Assembly: GCA_030141605.1 (NCBI GenBank)
Contig: JAQGDQ010000246.1
Coordinates: 248,001-312,000, forward strand
Length of the DNA: 64,000 nt
Source: Tubiluchus corallicola
Lineage: Eukaryota > Priapulida > Priapulimorpha > Priapulimorphida > Tubiluchidae
Reading direction: 5' to 3'
Shown here: positions 51,901 through 64,000 of the stretch, piece after piece
Numbering within the stretch: position 1 is the stretch's first letter
Layout of the letters: each line of letters begins with the position of its first letter
Notes under the pieces: model-generated
What the model was told of the DNA's origin: nothing
What the model saw: only the letters and a program-made list of their open reading frames with translations
Database searches by the model: none
Position numbers and translations under genes: made by a program

Positions 51901-54900
51901 CTGAAAAATTTAACATTCTATGACAACAAATATAACCAATAATATTTTAACTGTGAGATATCAAACTCTGGAATACTGAACATAAATTTGAATGTTGAGA
52001 CCAGCTTAAATACAATATACTGCACAGCTAAGCTAGTCTTGACCACTGTTGTCAGTGTTGTCAGAAACAAAGAAAAATGACATAAATCTATGAAAAACAA
52101 TGCAACCAAAATATAGTAAGAGGTTCAGAAGTCACTGAACAAGGGCTACTAGGCATGCACAGTCATTGCAGACTTCCAGAAACACTTTTATTAAAAAATA
52201 GTTTATCATAAGTCAAAAAAAGTTTAAATAAGCAAATAAATAAATAAACATGAGTAGTTTTTTCATCTTCTCTGATAAAAAAGACTATTTCTATCAGCGT
52301 TAGCAATTAGTATTAAATTGTTTGATTTTGTTGCACAAATGTCTCTTTAAATGATTTTGCATGACGGCCCAATAGCCAAACATGTTACATGTACTACTCT
52401 GGAAAATACAAATTTGTACAATAAAAGATTAGCAAATTTGCTATGCCAGTGTGGCTAAAAAAGTGCATACCTTTCTGGTCTTTTGTGAAAAATTATAATT
52501 GCCTAGGGCCTAGGATAACTGAGAGTGTATTGTTCATTAACAGCATTTTCATCTGTTTTAACCGGGAATATGCTAGCTTGTTTGCTCGTGAACTTACTGC
52601 AAATAATCCTAAGCACTTCAACAAACTACAGCAACTATATTTTGACTAGCATCACAGTAGAGTGAGTAGGACAACTAATGCCTGCAGAGTGCTTGCATGG
52701 CATTCCCCATTGATGTGTGAGTTGGTAGAAGTAACTATCATTCTATATGTAACAGTGTACAACACACTAAAGCTATATGCTGCACAATAAAGCCACTTTT
52801 TAGTTTAGTAACAAATTACCTAGAAGAGTGGCAAGGGAGTAGAGAGCTTGACTGCACCAATGTAGTAATGTGGGAAGAGCAGAAACCTGATAGGCAAGCT
52901 GTGTTAGCAATGCTGAAAGAAATTTAATGACTCTTTTTAGCACGAGAACCAAGAAATTAACTGCAAAGAAAACAACATCTTACATAAATTAGCAACCTAA
53001 ATTAAACCAAAAAACTTTAAACTACAAAAATGGGCCTAATTTTTGCTCTCAAAATATTTATAAACACATAAAAAAGGTAGCTAGCTAATTACAGAGGAAA
53101 TTAACTACAAGGTTAAATAAGAATGTTAACTACCTGGCTAAGAACTTGTATCGTATCCATTAACAGAAAGTAAACAAAGAAGGAGGTGTAGCTCAATTTT
53201 TTCCTGGAGATTTAACATTTATTATAACTTTTCGTTCTGTACACAAAACCTTAATACCCTGCTTACAGAAATTAACAAAAAAAGACAAAAATATAGCAAT
53301 AGGTGTTACATATATCACTAGTCCATTAGTCTGTGTTGGTTGACTATAATCTCGATCTAACCAATTTTTTATAAACATAATGATGGCAAACTGTTTCACA
53401 GATTTCATGTTTGTTAATTCCCTGTTAAATTACCTTAATTTTCCAAATGGCACACTTCAGCTACACTTCTTTAATATTAGTAAAGTCTTCTAAAATATCA
53501 AACATCATATTACAAATGCCTGTTCCATTCTTACTGAGTTCTCTGATATCTGCTTACATTTACAATAATTACATTTACATTTACATTTTTTAAACTACCT
53601 GCTTTCAACAACACACCTGTTCAAGAACTTTATAATGATCACACAAAACTCTCTAAAATGTTGTTGTGTTTGAAGAGGTGAAACTTGCTACTAATTTGCT
53701 ATTAGCCATCATTCATGAATTTTTGTCAAAGGAAAACAACAAAGCAATAGAAATATAACATGAATGTAATGGAAAACAGCAAAGCTATTTAGTTGTCTGA
53801 TATACAAAGCCATTTTTTGCATTTTTGGCTCACAGATCAATTCAATCACACTTACTAGGTTGAGTCCGCTTGCAGACCTTCAAATTAAATTCTTTCCATT
53901 CATTTGTTAACCAATTATATTCCCTTAGAATTACATTTGAATCACTACGCGTTGACGCCAGCATGCCCACAACCAGATCACTATTGTCAAATGCAGCATC
54001 GTGTATAAACTATTGATAAAGAAACAGCCATTTAAGCTCCAATAAAATCAAATTCAACTAAATATTTTTCATCTTGCTGTTTAAAATTCGTAGTAATCAA
54101 TAGTCATAAGAATAAAAATCTCATATTTCTACCCATTTTTAGTCCTATGATAGTTATCGATACCTGCAGCAAAACTAGTTGTAATTTAAAAAAATTTCAA
54201 AACTGAGATGTGGGACATTATATCATAGCAAGCTCACAAGAAAAATGCCAATTTCATATTGCAGTAATGCTTAATTCTACAATCAAAAACAACATTTAAT
54301 AGAAGACATAAAACATTATTACTTAATCTCTTGAATTAAAAGAAAAAATGCCAAAAGAATACATATAATCTTAAGGAATACCCATCAACATCAAAGGTCA
54401 TGGCCTTACTCTACTGGATTTCAAACTCAGAAAATATATCAAAGTTGAGAATTTAATGCAGTAGGCGCCGCTTATTAGACTCAAGGTTAATAGACTCAAT
54501 CACTTAACTGACTCAAAAACATGTGGCACAGGGTGAATCTATTCAAATGTATATAAAAACTGTGTTAGCATAGCAGTTTGCTTTTGAAGTTCATGCTGCT
54601 GTTTCACTAGGTGACTAAGTGTTTTGCGGGAATATGTGCAGCGCACAGCAACAGATTTTCAATGTTTTTACCATTATGAGAATTTCATAAACCAACTTTT
54701 TCGTGAAGAAATGAAGCAACAGACCTTGCATGAATTTTCGTAATTTTTAATGGTGATAATCAGATTTTTGTGACTTTTTTTATTAATTCACTTATATAAA
54801 TTATGCTTCTTAAATAACTTAACATAGGTATTTTTGACATTAATTCATTTAAAGCCTTTGGAATGCATACTATGGTGATAAGTAATTACTCATACTTGTA

Positions 54901-57900
54901 TAGTAGTAATATACTAAACCCATCTGCTAATTGACTCAGACAATTAATTCGGTCAAAACTTCTATCCAACAGTGAGTCCATTAAGCGGCATGTAATACCG
55001 TTTCATTAGAATCAACTGATGGCGGCCATTCAATATGCACAAAAGTAGTATTTGTATCATTTTTCTTGAAAAACACTAAGTTGTTTGTCCAGGCCACCAG
55101 CATATCGTTTTCAATCTACAAAAAAAATTCAGGCTTTACTTTAAAAGACTACTGACTCGATCAATTGCACCATTCCCTATTTATGTCATAAGAACTGTTT
55201 AAAACTACATAGTGTCAAGTCAGACATTGATAAAGTCATTCTTAACTCTCATTATTTCCTTTTGAATAGTGAACTTTTTGACTCAGCTTCGCAACCATGC
55301 ATTTAGCTATTTACTAGTTAGATGGGTACTAGTGCTGCATCTCACAAAAATAGGTGCTGTACCTCTTAGTTGACAGGTGTTCGGTTGTGAGTAGTGTACA
55401 CGTTCAAGAGCTTATGCATGAACACAGCAGTAAACTTGAAATTTGAATTTTAAACTTAAAATTTGACGAGTTTTTGTATATCACACTGAATATTTTATAT
55501 TTAGTGTACTTCAATTTTTGCTTTTGCAATCACATGCAACACTCTCATGGAATATTTGTGCAGTTGAAAATTATGTTCAGGTGTGATATAATTATTAATT
55601 GGGCTCGTCAGCAGTTAATTAAGTTTTAACCTTTTATTTAATTATCAGAAACACTTTGGCATTATTATAGGTATACTTTTTACCATACTACAAAGTAGGG
55701 TAGGATGTGAAAAATAATCCTGTTTTCTTTAATAATGCCAATGGTAATTAGTTTGCATTTGCCATAAATCTAGCTAATTTAACTCTTGAAACTACAGAAA
55801 GCAATGATATACTAAACAGCAGTTCTTATTTCGTTCTTGTTATTTACAAGTCAAGTTCAAACCTGCAGAAGTATTTTCGTAAACCTACCCAGTTTCTGAA
55901 AGCATACTTCTTTGATTGATAATAAATAGTTTTTCCAGATGACAAACCTATTGTGATGTTACTTATGCAGACTTAGCACTATGTAGTTTCAACTATGCTT
56001 GGCAGACAGACTAAAAAAGCAGAATGACTAACATAAGAAGACCAGTAGTATCTCATCCAATGATAATGTCTTTACTTAGTAAGAGACAGGAGCATGCATT
56101 GCGCTCAAAATATTCTAAACTAAATACACATTCTGAAGGAAAGTTACAGCACTTATTTATTTTGACAAAAATAATATTTGACACAATGAATTGAATTTTT
56201 CAACAGTAAAACAGTGAGTGATATTTACCGCTCTGTAAACGCCTGTACTACAATCAAAACGTCCTTTTACTCCAACCACTTCAGAACTTGCTGGAAGCCC
56301 TACAAAAAACATTGTGTTTCACAAGAAATCAAAATGCACAGCAACAAAAACAAAATTCGCTCTTACTATGAGAAAATGGGGTAATTATAAATTATCAAAT
56401 ACAACAAGTTTTAATTACAATATAATATGCTGTTAAGCAAATCAGTGTTAAGTGAAGCCTTAGGAAATAATGCATGTATTTACACAAGAATGCATATTAG
56501 CAGCAAATCAATGATATGTGAGTATTTTTGCTACGTAGTCCTACACACTATTTTTTATTAGCTATACAAAGTAATTTTTATTGCACTGGTAATACAGCGC
56601 CAACACAATTCGGGTAAATTACAGGTTTTACAGCAACACCTCTTAGTTTAGTTCCCATTTAGTTTCCACAAAAGTAATGTTTTTTCTCTTTTCTGTTTTA
56701 AGCTAACCACTAAGGGAGGAGCATATACACGCACAATTTATAGTGCATATTATAATACTGACAAAAATATAGCACAGTATTTTAGTTTCACCAGACTTAC
56801 CACATGAATGAATTATTGCACAACATATTGTGTAATGTTTAATTATCCCCTACAGATGCTCAATACTATTACATAATATTTAGCATTGCGCACAAGATTA
56901 TTGAGCACGTGTATGCCCTGTGATACCATGCAGTACATTTAAATATAAAAGATAAACAAAATGGACAAAATGGTGAAATGAAAACTTGTGACTGCACACT
57001 AATGCTGTTGAACGCAAGTACATGAACAAGTATTGCTTTGTTAAAACGGCAATCTTACAATTTAATTCATAAGCAATAAATCGTGTCACATTTTCTGTAG
57101 CCTACCTCTGGGAATGTGTTTGGAAAAAAGTGTAAATTGGGAAACTGGCACTGGAAGAAGGTCTTTTAGAAGTTTACAACAGCAAACAATTCTGATGTAT
57201 TCCATAACGTCCAAGATTCATTAATAAAAACAAAACTTTAGTCTTTACGTAAAAAAACAGGAAGTAAAATTTCATTGAAATTAAATTGTTTAAACAAAAC
57301 GACCCTTCACTAAACAGAGACTTTTTTAGACATGCTGTTTTTAGACTTACATAGAAGTAAGGTAACATCAAAAATCTAAATACTGCCAAGGATGTCTGAC
57401 AGAAACAACTAACAAAGGATAATGATCACAACCTATGAAAGTGGGTTAATGGTACAGCCTAGGTAGGATTTTATCATATTGACAGAGTGCTTTAATGAGT
57501 TGATAAAATAATAATAATAATAATACGTTTCATGGAATGTTACCTAAATAACTAAAATAGAGGAAGCACTTAAAAAGTAAGTGACTTCACATAAAAAGAA
57601 AAGTAAAAAGAAAGAATGAACCTTGTGCAAGAAAGCAGGAGTTCCGAAGAGTCCCGCACAGGTACAAGGAATCATCCGACAGCAAAGCTAGGTAGGTGAA
57701 GGAAAAGGCAGCCATGCGTATATTACGAGATGCTTCCCTACCATTATCCTATCACAAAATTGACAAATTAAAACTGCAAAACTATTTAAAGAATACACTA
57801 CAAAATAGCTATCTGTTCAAACCTCAAACCCAAAAGGAAAAGGAACCATACCTGAGGAAAAAAATGCAACTTGCTTGTTGTCTTCAGACCATCCTGGCTG

Positions 57901-60900
57901 ACCAACAACAAATTAGGCGAAAGAACTACGACATTATTCCTGTCACAAGCACTCTGAAGCATAAGAAATTTGCAACCTTTGTATATTGTAAATATTACAA
58001 TTCTAAATTATGCTAATCATCATATTTACTTGTTTAATCTAATGAACCAGCAAAACAATTTGTGTACTGTTGGAAACTGTGAGATACTCAAAAGTGTAAC
58101 TTGGCAATTTCTTTTTAAGCAGCAATAAAAATATTACCACTGTTATCGTGAGTCTCTCCACATCAGAAGTAAACACATTCTACAAATAAAAAAAAAACTG
58201 TCAGCTTAACTCTAACTAAAAACAAAATTATAATGCATTAAGGCATTAAACAAAATAAATTGACAATTAATTTATAATAAAACAAATAACATTAGTATCT
58301 AATTTAAACTGGATTTTTTAAGAAAGCTTGGTGACACAAATTTTGTAAGTTCACATACCTGTTCATCTTGCTCTGCAAGTGGCAATAAATATTTCTCTTT
58401 TGTTATCACAAAAGTTGACTTACTGGAACAACAAATAAAAATCACCAACAATTATCCATTCAAGTTTCTTTTGTACTACTAAATGAATATTTATCAAAAT
58501 TTCTAAGCCTGCTTTACACTGGCATTTGCTGAATTCCATTTGGGTTGTGGTACATATCTTTGCACCCATTTTTAGTTTCAGAAGCATTTGTTAATATGTT
58601 GTCACGTGCAAACAGTAGCACTATAGTAGTTATAATTCGGCAACATTTTTAAAAATGACAATAGCTTGCTAAATTTAGTACATGTCTTACTAAAATCGTT
58701 GTTCTTGGTCATGATTAGTGGAATTGTCCACATTGTCTGTCACTACTACTTACTCAAGATGCAGAGCAGATCATTTTCAATTGATATAACACTTATAGTA
58801 CCACATTTTAAACAACAAGTTCAAAATGGTCCCTTCAGCTTCAAACTAATTGCAGAAAGGACAACATTTGCTTGGTGGCCCTGCCACACAGAAATCGCTA
58901 TACGATAATATGCATCAATATTTTTTAAAAACTTTTCAATATTTCAAATTGAAGATTGCTTTATATTTGAACAGAAATGTATATGAACAAAAGAATTAAT
59001 AAATAAATAATATGAAGTAGAATGTTATGCCAACCTCTGCAGTATAAAATAATCAAATTTCTATAGAAATAGAACGTTTTAAGTTAATAAAGGAATATAG
59101 TTTAGCTACATGCTGATAGTTAGTTCTGATCATGTACCTTACAAATGTATCGTAGACAGTTACAGCTTCACCATCAACAGTAAAGGCCAACTGATAAAAT
59201 GAAGAATATTCGAGAAGAGGATTTATATTGTACTTCCAGCAACTAAAATGAATTTAATATTTAGTAGACATTTGCATGATAAATTAATCTCACATTGACA
59301 ACTCAGCTCTTTCTCCACAGTGCAGCTTTTTTTAAATTTATGTATAATAGAGCTCACTCGCTCGCTTAGCACATTAATATAAGTTTAGACCCTTCTAAAG
59401 TGAGGCCCAAGTAGTCAGTCATGTGATGAGTAGTCATCTTCGTTATGGACTGGACACAATAAAAAATTGCTCTACTTGTTGAAGGTTCTGCAGGAATGAT
59501 TTATAATAGAAGTTCATTACTACACTAAAACTGCTCACAAATTAATAACAATAGTATTGGGATCTGAAGATGCACATTATATAGACTTCCATTCGTTTAA
59601 ACCCCCGTGTGCTTTCATTTTGCCGGGCAGTGAATCCTAAAGCGAGGCTAAATTATTCAAATAAAACTTGTTAAGTAAAGCCCACACATCGAACTATCCA
59701 CCTGTGTGTGCTTTTATTTTAGAGAAACTGATTTGAGTAAAACCCAGTGCGTGCTATTTGACAGCCAAATTTATTAATGGGATCCATTAACAGACTCTGG
59801 GTATACATGTGAGAGCCAGTGCTACCTGTATTCTCGACTGTATCGTATCAAAAACATTCTCGACAAAAGCTCTGTCAGTGTGCCAAGTTTCAGCTCTGTA
59901 GGTGCAATAGCTGAGGTGTGAATAAAGACATGGATATACCCATACACATGCCCTTCGGATTCTTTTGCAATAGTATGACAGAAAAGTCCACAGGAACCCC
60001 TGAGTTCAGTTTCATGAGATGCTTCAACAATGATTTAAGCTAAAGGGTGCAGCAAGAAATACAACAGATTCACTGTGACCACTTAGGAATGGAGGCCTGC
60101 TGATTATTTTTTAGAAGCTCAGTGGCCAACTTCACATTACTTCAACACAGTCATGAACAGATGATGATCAAAGATTGTAGAGGGAATCAAGACTAAGAAC
60201 TGAAGTAAAGCACACACCTGTTTTTGAACAATTGTGTGGCCTGAAATCAAATTTGCCCCTGGGTCAAACAGACTGTTAAGACTCACTAATTGATCTCTCC
60301 CCATAATACTTTTAATTTTATGCTTACATTTAGTTCAGTGTGTGTAAAAACTCTCGCTTGACATACTGCACTTTTACTACATTAAATATGTTAATAAACA
60401 ATCTCACTGACAAAATTTTTACCCACCTACAGTTTTTGTCAAAACTTTCGTATGTCACGAAATCAGCTTGCCTTTCAATAAAATGTAAACTCTCGTGTAT
60501 ACGGGGTCTGTGTCCTCGATGAGCGAAGAGATTCGTAATCAATGCCGAGTACTAAAAATAATATGCTTTTCATAAATATAGTTATACGTATGTGCTTTGT
60601 ATGGCTAAGGATATAACCAAGTGGTCAGAGTGCATGCTTAGCTAAAACTCAAGCAGCACTGGATGTGGTTAGTAAATTTATAGGCGGTCAGGAGGAATAA
60701 GTCTTCTAGGTAGTTTCATCTACTATACTTGATCTAGCTCACCATATTTTTGTTTTGTACATGACCCACATATACAGAAGATTTTATACCCGATGGTGGC
60801 TACCAAGTTTTTAATATCATACTTTATCTTATCATAGCTATTTCTGAAACTGAGGAAAGCTATAATTGTATAAAAAATCAGAAAGTGGACAAGCTGAATG

Positions 60901-63775
60901 ACTGAAATGTACGACTTAACTAATGTAGTCGGCTAATTATCATTTCAATGTAATTTGCTAATGAGAAAACAATACAAGTTGCAAACTTGTGAATAAGTTA
61001 GGAAATGGTAATCTTTGACTAAACTACTACTTAGATCCAACTACACATGATGTCTGACAAATAAAGTGATCTGGTTAAACCACCAAGCAAGTTATATGTC
61101 ACTCTTGGTGTCTTGGTCAAGCTGCTTAATAGACTTTGGGATGGGAAAGTTTTGACCCCATTAACCGACAGATAGGTGTAATATTACTGGTACAGAAGCA
61201 GAAGTCATGACTCTTCAGTTTAGAAGGCACTGAAAAAGCTGCGAGAGCCTTAAATGTTAGGTTTTATGTGAAACTTAACTGACTAAAAATTTTGTGAAAA
61301 GAAGCAATAGCTTGAAAAGGAAACAGCTAGGCATGTGATTAAAAGCTCAGCTTCCATAAATTCTTGGGAAACAAGGTTCATTACGCGGACGAGCGGGTAA
61401 GAGATCCAATGCAGAAAACACTACAATAGCATTTCAGCGCACGATCAACTTACCTGCTTATGAACAAAGCAGTACTTAACACAATTGTTTCTATGCATTT
61501 TAGCGCACACAAAAAAGAAAAAAATGACATAAAACTAACAAAAGGTTTTTGATCACAAACAAGTATTTTATTTTAAGCACCTGAAGCAAAAATATTAAGT
61601 CAAGTGGTGTTATTTGAGGAAAAAAAGCAATTTTGAACTGCCAATGTACTTACTTAATCCTAAGATAATGATAATATGGAACAAGCACTTTTGCTAGTGA
61701 TATACGAATATGCATCGTACCTCGGATGGCAGAATACTTGTTCCCTGTTTTTCTTCATCGCTAGTATGGTAATAGTCAATTATCCACACATGAATTGTCT
61801 AGAAAAGCAAGAACAATCAAATATAACAAGCACAAGATTACAGTCAAAATAGAAAATGGTTAAACCTAACATTTTGTGAAAAAACACAAAGCCAGGTATT
61901 ATAAAACATACCAAATTGGAAACAGTTGTGTCTGACCAGTCGAATTACCAGTAACAAGAAACAAAACAAACTTTATTTGCACTTCGGGCATTACAGTCTA
62001 ACTATAACAATCTCAGGGACATGCAAACTAACTGGTAAAAAATTGACAAGCTTATTAAAAATAATCAATGAAAAACCTAATCTGTCAGCATTACCGCTTT
62101 GTTTTTAATGGGAAATTAACAGATCTAATAAACAATTTTAAAATTTAACTGTGAACTGTTTCCTCCCATAACCTAATTGTTAATCATCCCACATACATTC
62201 GCCTATTATATATTAAAAAAAGCTTAATTTTGCCTTTTGCTATCAAGCAATTTATAAACATACATAGAATTCTTATGTTATGCCTGAATAAAATGTAAAT
62301 TATGAATATTTAGAAATAGTATAATCTGTATTACTCGGGTTAACCTCTGCCTGAGTCACTGATAATCAACGGCAGAGTAAATCGAAATAGACACATGTTA
62401 ACACATATTCATCTGCCCCCAATGCTTCGATCACAAAGACAAGATTTATTTATCATTGCTCATTTAACAGACAACATTAGCACTAACTGGCTATTCAGTG
62501 ATTTACACTTACAACAATACAGGTAAGGACGCAATACACAAATAACGAAAAACACGTAGGGTATCTGACCTGGCATTGGCAGCGGCTAGTCTTGAACTCA
62601 AGACTGCGTACTTGCAGTCTGAAATCTAAACCACTCGGCCACCCAACCCAGGCACTAACATGCGACTAATTTATTCTGGTAGGTGTACTTCACTAACAAA
62701 GTTGGATAAATTAATGTAGAAGATAAGAAGAAATGACACACTGGTTTTCTAGACTTTTGCTAACATATTGTAAAGGCTTTTACTATTGCCTATTCTGCCA
62801 TTTTTGTCTAGATTTTACACACATAAGCTGACATGACAAATATAAAAAGCATCAGTGTTAATTCTGCTGGAAATCTGTTACATTCATACTGAATAAAATT
62901 GCCGATTATAACAAATAATGGTTATTTAAAGGAAAGGCACAGCCTTCTAGGAAATTAGGCTTATTTCAATGTTTGGGAAAATGTTAGGATGATTTAGTAA
63001 TAAAAGTGCAATAAGCACCTAATGTAATGTGTAAAATCACTTTAAAGTCGCAATCATTTTATGCTTGGGCACTCCAATTTTGAACACCCAGTCTTCCACC
63101 AACGACATTGTTCATTGACTGAAGAAAAGCAGCATGCTGTCATTTTCGCCAAAAGCATAGTAAGTTATTATAAAAAAATCGGCTAGCTAATTTTGAGATA
63201 TTTTTGTACAATGATGGTATGCTGTTAAAGTTTGACAAGTTTAAGCAGCGCCCATTTACAAAAACCACAGTGCATTTACGGAAAGTCACGAAGTCCACAA
63301 CAGTTACACCATATTTATGAAGTGAATGGCGGCTAACGTCATGCCTGAGAATTTCCATTTAGTAGTAATATAGATTAGCTTTATGCTTTACAGACAATTT
63401 TTTGCAAATTTCTTTGTTATATTTTTCAAGTTCAAATGATAACAGTAAAATCAACCTAACATGCCAAGTGACTTGTTCCGTCCTTTAATTTCTGCTTATA
63501 TATACAAGCCAAACTGCATATTTAAATCATGCAATGGAAAATTAACATATAGCATACAATACTGCACAGATAATTTGCAATACAGTCACTTCCCAATTGG
63601 GATTACCCTGCATATAAATTTCTTTGCACTATACAGTTAGACAAACGAACAAGTATCTTAAGATGCAAAATTCTCAACACCCTTTGTTCCGGATGATGGA
63701 GGCGAAAATAGGTTTATGCATATAACACTTAATCAAATACTTACCAATTTTGATATTGACCAGTCTTTGTTTGTA
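42985..63775 (-). CDS. CatSper auxiliary subunit, delta/epsilon type (CATSPERD/CATSPERE-like), 5' end outside window
   Basis: I assembled 24 in-frame minus-strand exons (846 residues plus stop): 63745-63775, 61721-61798, 60427-60551, 59138-59242, 58359-58422, 58138-58179, 57852-57897, 57622-57687, 56229-56299, 54999-55115, 53856-54009, 52820-52912, 51758-51829, 51273-51400, 50657-50779, 50130-50243, 47858-47983, 47083-47226, 46675-46727, 45875-46057, 45408-45597, 44530-44684, 43839-44054, 42985-43030. The N-terminal part is a beta-rich ectodomain with many N-glycosylation sites. The C-terminal half has the order I know from CATSPERD/E: ISVGCPPGRQ, WDALGCP, DLYDGDDF, VGCISEGQTW, CFNWAPGDF, VFRARIIDPNYSFC, then one membrane helix (YVIMGATVGAFILG...) and a basic cytosolic tail. 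This family stabilises the sperm Ca2+ channel on the flagellum. Delta versus epsilon is not settled. Weakest junctions: the GTTAGT donor at 51273 and the last exon. Confidence 0.82.
44811..44870 (+). repeat. tRNA-like sequence (possible SINE head)
   Basis: TGGTCTAAATG (44819-44829) fits the pol III A box, and 40 bases on AGTTCGTGGTT (44858-44868) is a degraded B box. The spacing is tRNA-like, but no intact cloverleaf can be drawn. It lies in a CatSper-gene intron. Confidence 0.35.
47984..50129 (-). other. Large CatSper intron with transposon remnant
   Basis: This 2.1-kb intron contains a short 22-base near-duplicate (48023 and 48050, CATGGTCTAAG...) and the inverted-repeat element at 49572-50057. 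No exon with consistent phase is needed here, because the flanking exons join in phase 0. Confidence 0.55.
49572..50057. mobile_element. Non-autonomous DNA transposon remnant (TAGGGATGTTAA-type ends)
   Basis: The left end reads AGATGTTAACGATAACGATA with ATCGTATCGATAC after it. The right end, in reverse complement, reads TAGGGATGTTAAACGTATAC then GATAATGATATGATAC. The roughly 35-base ends are similar inverted repeats about 490 bases apart. TAGGGATG termini are typical of hAT-type elements. No transposase frame and no clear target duplication. Confidence 0.5.
54459..54995. mobile_element. Tc1/pogo-like MITE abutting a CatSper exon
   Basis: The left end CAGTAGGCGCCGCTTATTAG continues into repeated GACTCA words. 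The right end, read in reverse complement from about 54995, gives TGCCGCTTAATGGACTCAC and again GAGTCAATTAG. Ends of the CAGTAGxxGCCGCTTAxxxGACTC kind are characteristic of pogo/Tigger-type elements. It fills the start of the intron after exon 54999-55115 and lies only a few bases from its donor. Non-coding. Confidence 0.5.
60604..60670 (+). repeat. tRNA-like sequence, weak
   Basis: TAACCAAGTGGTCAGAGTGC (from 60613) resembles the D-arm region of a tRNA (A-box-like). About 35 bases later TGGATGTGGTTAG is a poor B box. The 3' flank (GTGGTTAGTAAATTTATA) resembles the flank of the tRNA-like sequence at 44811, hinting at one SINE family. Confidence 0.25.
61799..63744 (-). other. Large CatSper intron
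   Basis: About 1.9 kb between exons 63745-63775 and 61721-61798, which join in phase 0. Apart from the tRNA-like sequence at 62571-62650 I see nothing functional. The open frame at 63140-63358 has no family resemblance. Confidence 0.5.
62571..62650 (-). repeat. tRNA-derived repeat or tRNA pseudogene (Ser/Leu-like)
   Basis: On the minus strand TGGCCGAGTGG is a perfect match to the internal A box (TRGYNNARNNG), followed by TTTAGATTTCAGACTGC. Stem-forming GACTGC/GCAGTC comes next, then the T-arm-like hairpin AGTCTTGA-GT-TCAAGACT. The A box is of the class II (Leu/Ser) kind. The anticodon stem and acceptor stem do not pair properly, so it is not a working tRNA; a SINE head or pseudogene is most likely. 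Confidence 0.5.
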
Positions 63776-64000
63776 CTATAACGTAAAAAATAAATATTAG
63801 GTCAATGTTAAATTTAAAGGGGAAGAAAAGACAATGTCAAATTACGGTTAAAATCCATTCAAAGTTATATTACTTAGCATTATGCTTACCTATTTGAAGA
63901 ACTTATGTAATTGTAAAAGAAAATTTTTTAATATTAATAATTTAAAATGTTCATGCCAAATGGTAAAACAGTGCTGCTTCGTCATCCCAGTGTGTATCAC
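63776..64000 (-). other. CatSper intron running off the window
   Basis: The exon at 63745-63775 begins with a single base completing a split codon, so at least one more upstream exon exists. A donor-like AATAG|GTAAGC near 63890 has the right phase, but a stop lies close upstream in that frame and no acceptor gives a convincing exon, so I do not call one. Confidence 0.4.

Noticed and set aside
57696-58016. 106-codon plus-strand frame
   Set aside because: It is antisense to the CatSper gene and covers the 46-base exon at 57852-57897; no family resemblance.
63860-64000. Possible further CatSper exon ending AATAG|GTAAGC
   Set aside because: The required frame meets a stop close upstream and no acceptor gives a reasonable exon; the previous exon is probably beyond the window.

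Overview
This is an AT-rich, intron-rich animal nuclear DNA window with about one gene per 10 kb. A secreted GH16 beta-1,3-glucanase family argues against a vertebrate. A CatSper sperm-channel subunit argues for an animal that kept the CatSper complex. Two genes have a 3' splice acceptor at or within six bases of the start codon, as in lineages with spliced-leader trans-splicing (tunicates, for example). I would call it a marine invertebrate, possibly a tunicate, without naming a species. Exon boundaries below were read by hand from GT/AG sites and phase-checked, so each listed model is one continuous reading frame.

Layout. 199-1625 (+): last two exons of a GH16 glucanase/glucan-binding protein whose start lies left of the window. 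4681-11291 (+): a complete ten-exon tandem paralogue, 391 aa, secreted, with the catalytic ExDxxE motif. 12760-21968 (-): a complete ten-exon GMC oxidoreductase, 590 aa, with an N-terminal membrane anchor; its 3.9-kb intron holds a LINE relic and a hAT-like DNA-transposon remnant. 22-29.7 kb: gene-poor, with a 5'-truncated LINE and a Helitron helicase relic. 29761-32331 (-): a single-exon 856-aa protein that I read as degenerate Nudix domain, EF-hands and a PPP-type Ser/Thr phosphatase, with a fold-back element just upstream of its start. 33.4-36.1 kb: two more LINE relics and a trinucleotide repeat. 38717-42424 (+): SDF2, a three-exon ER MIR-domain protein. 42985-63775 (-): 24 exons (846 residues) of a CatSper auxiliary subunit of the delta/epsilon type, ending in one transmembrane helix; its N-terminus lies right of the window. 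Its introns carry DNA-transposon remnants and tRNA-like sequences.

The genes do not form an operon or obvious pathway. The glucanase pair is a local duplication. SDF2 and the CatSper gene converge, and their candidate poly(A) signals overlap near 42740-42763. The most unusual item is the intronless Nudix-like/EF-hand/phosphatase protein. Next are the transposon terminus beside a CatSper splice donor and the LINE family recognisable by a shared 3'-UTR block with different terminal tandem repeats.
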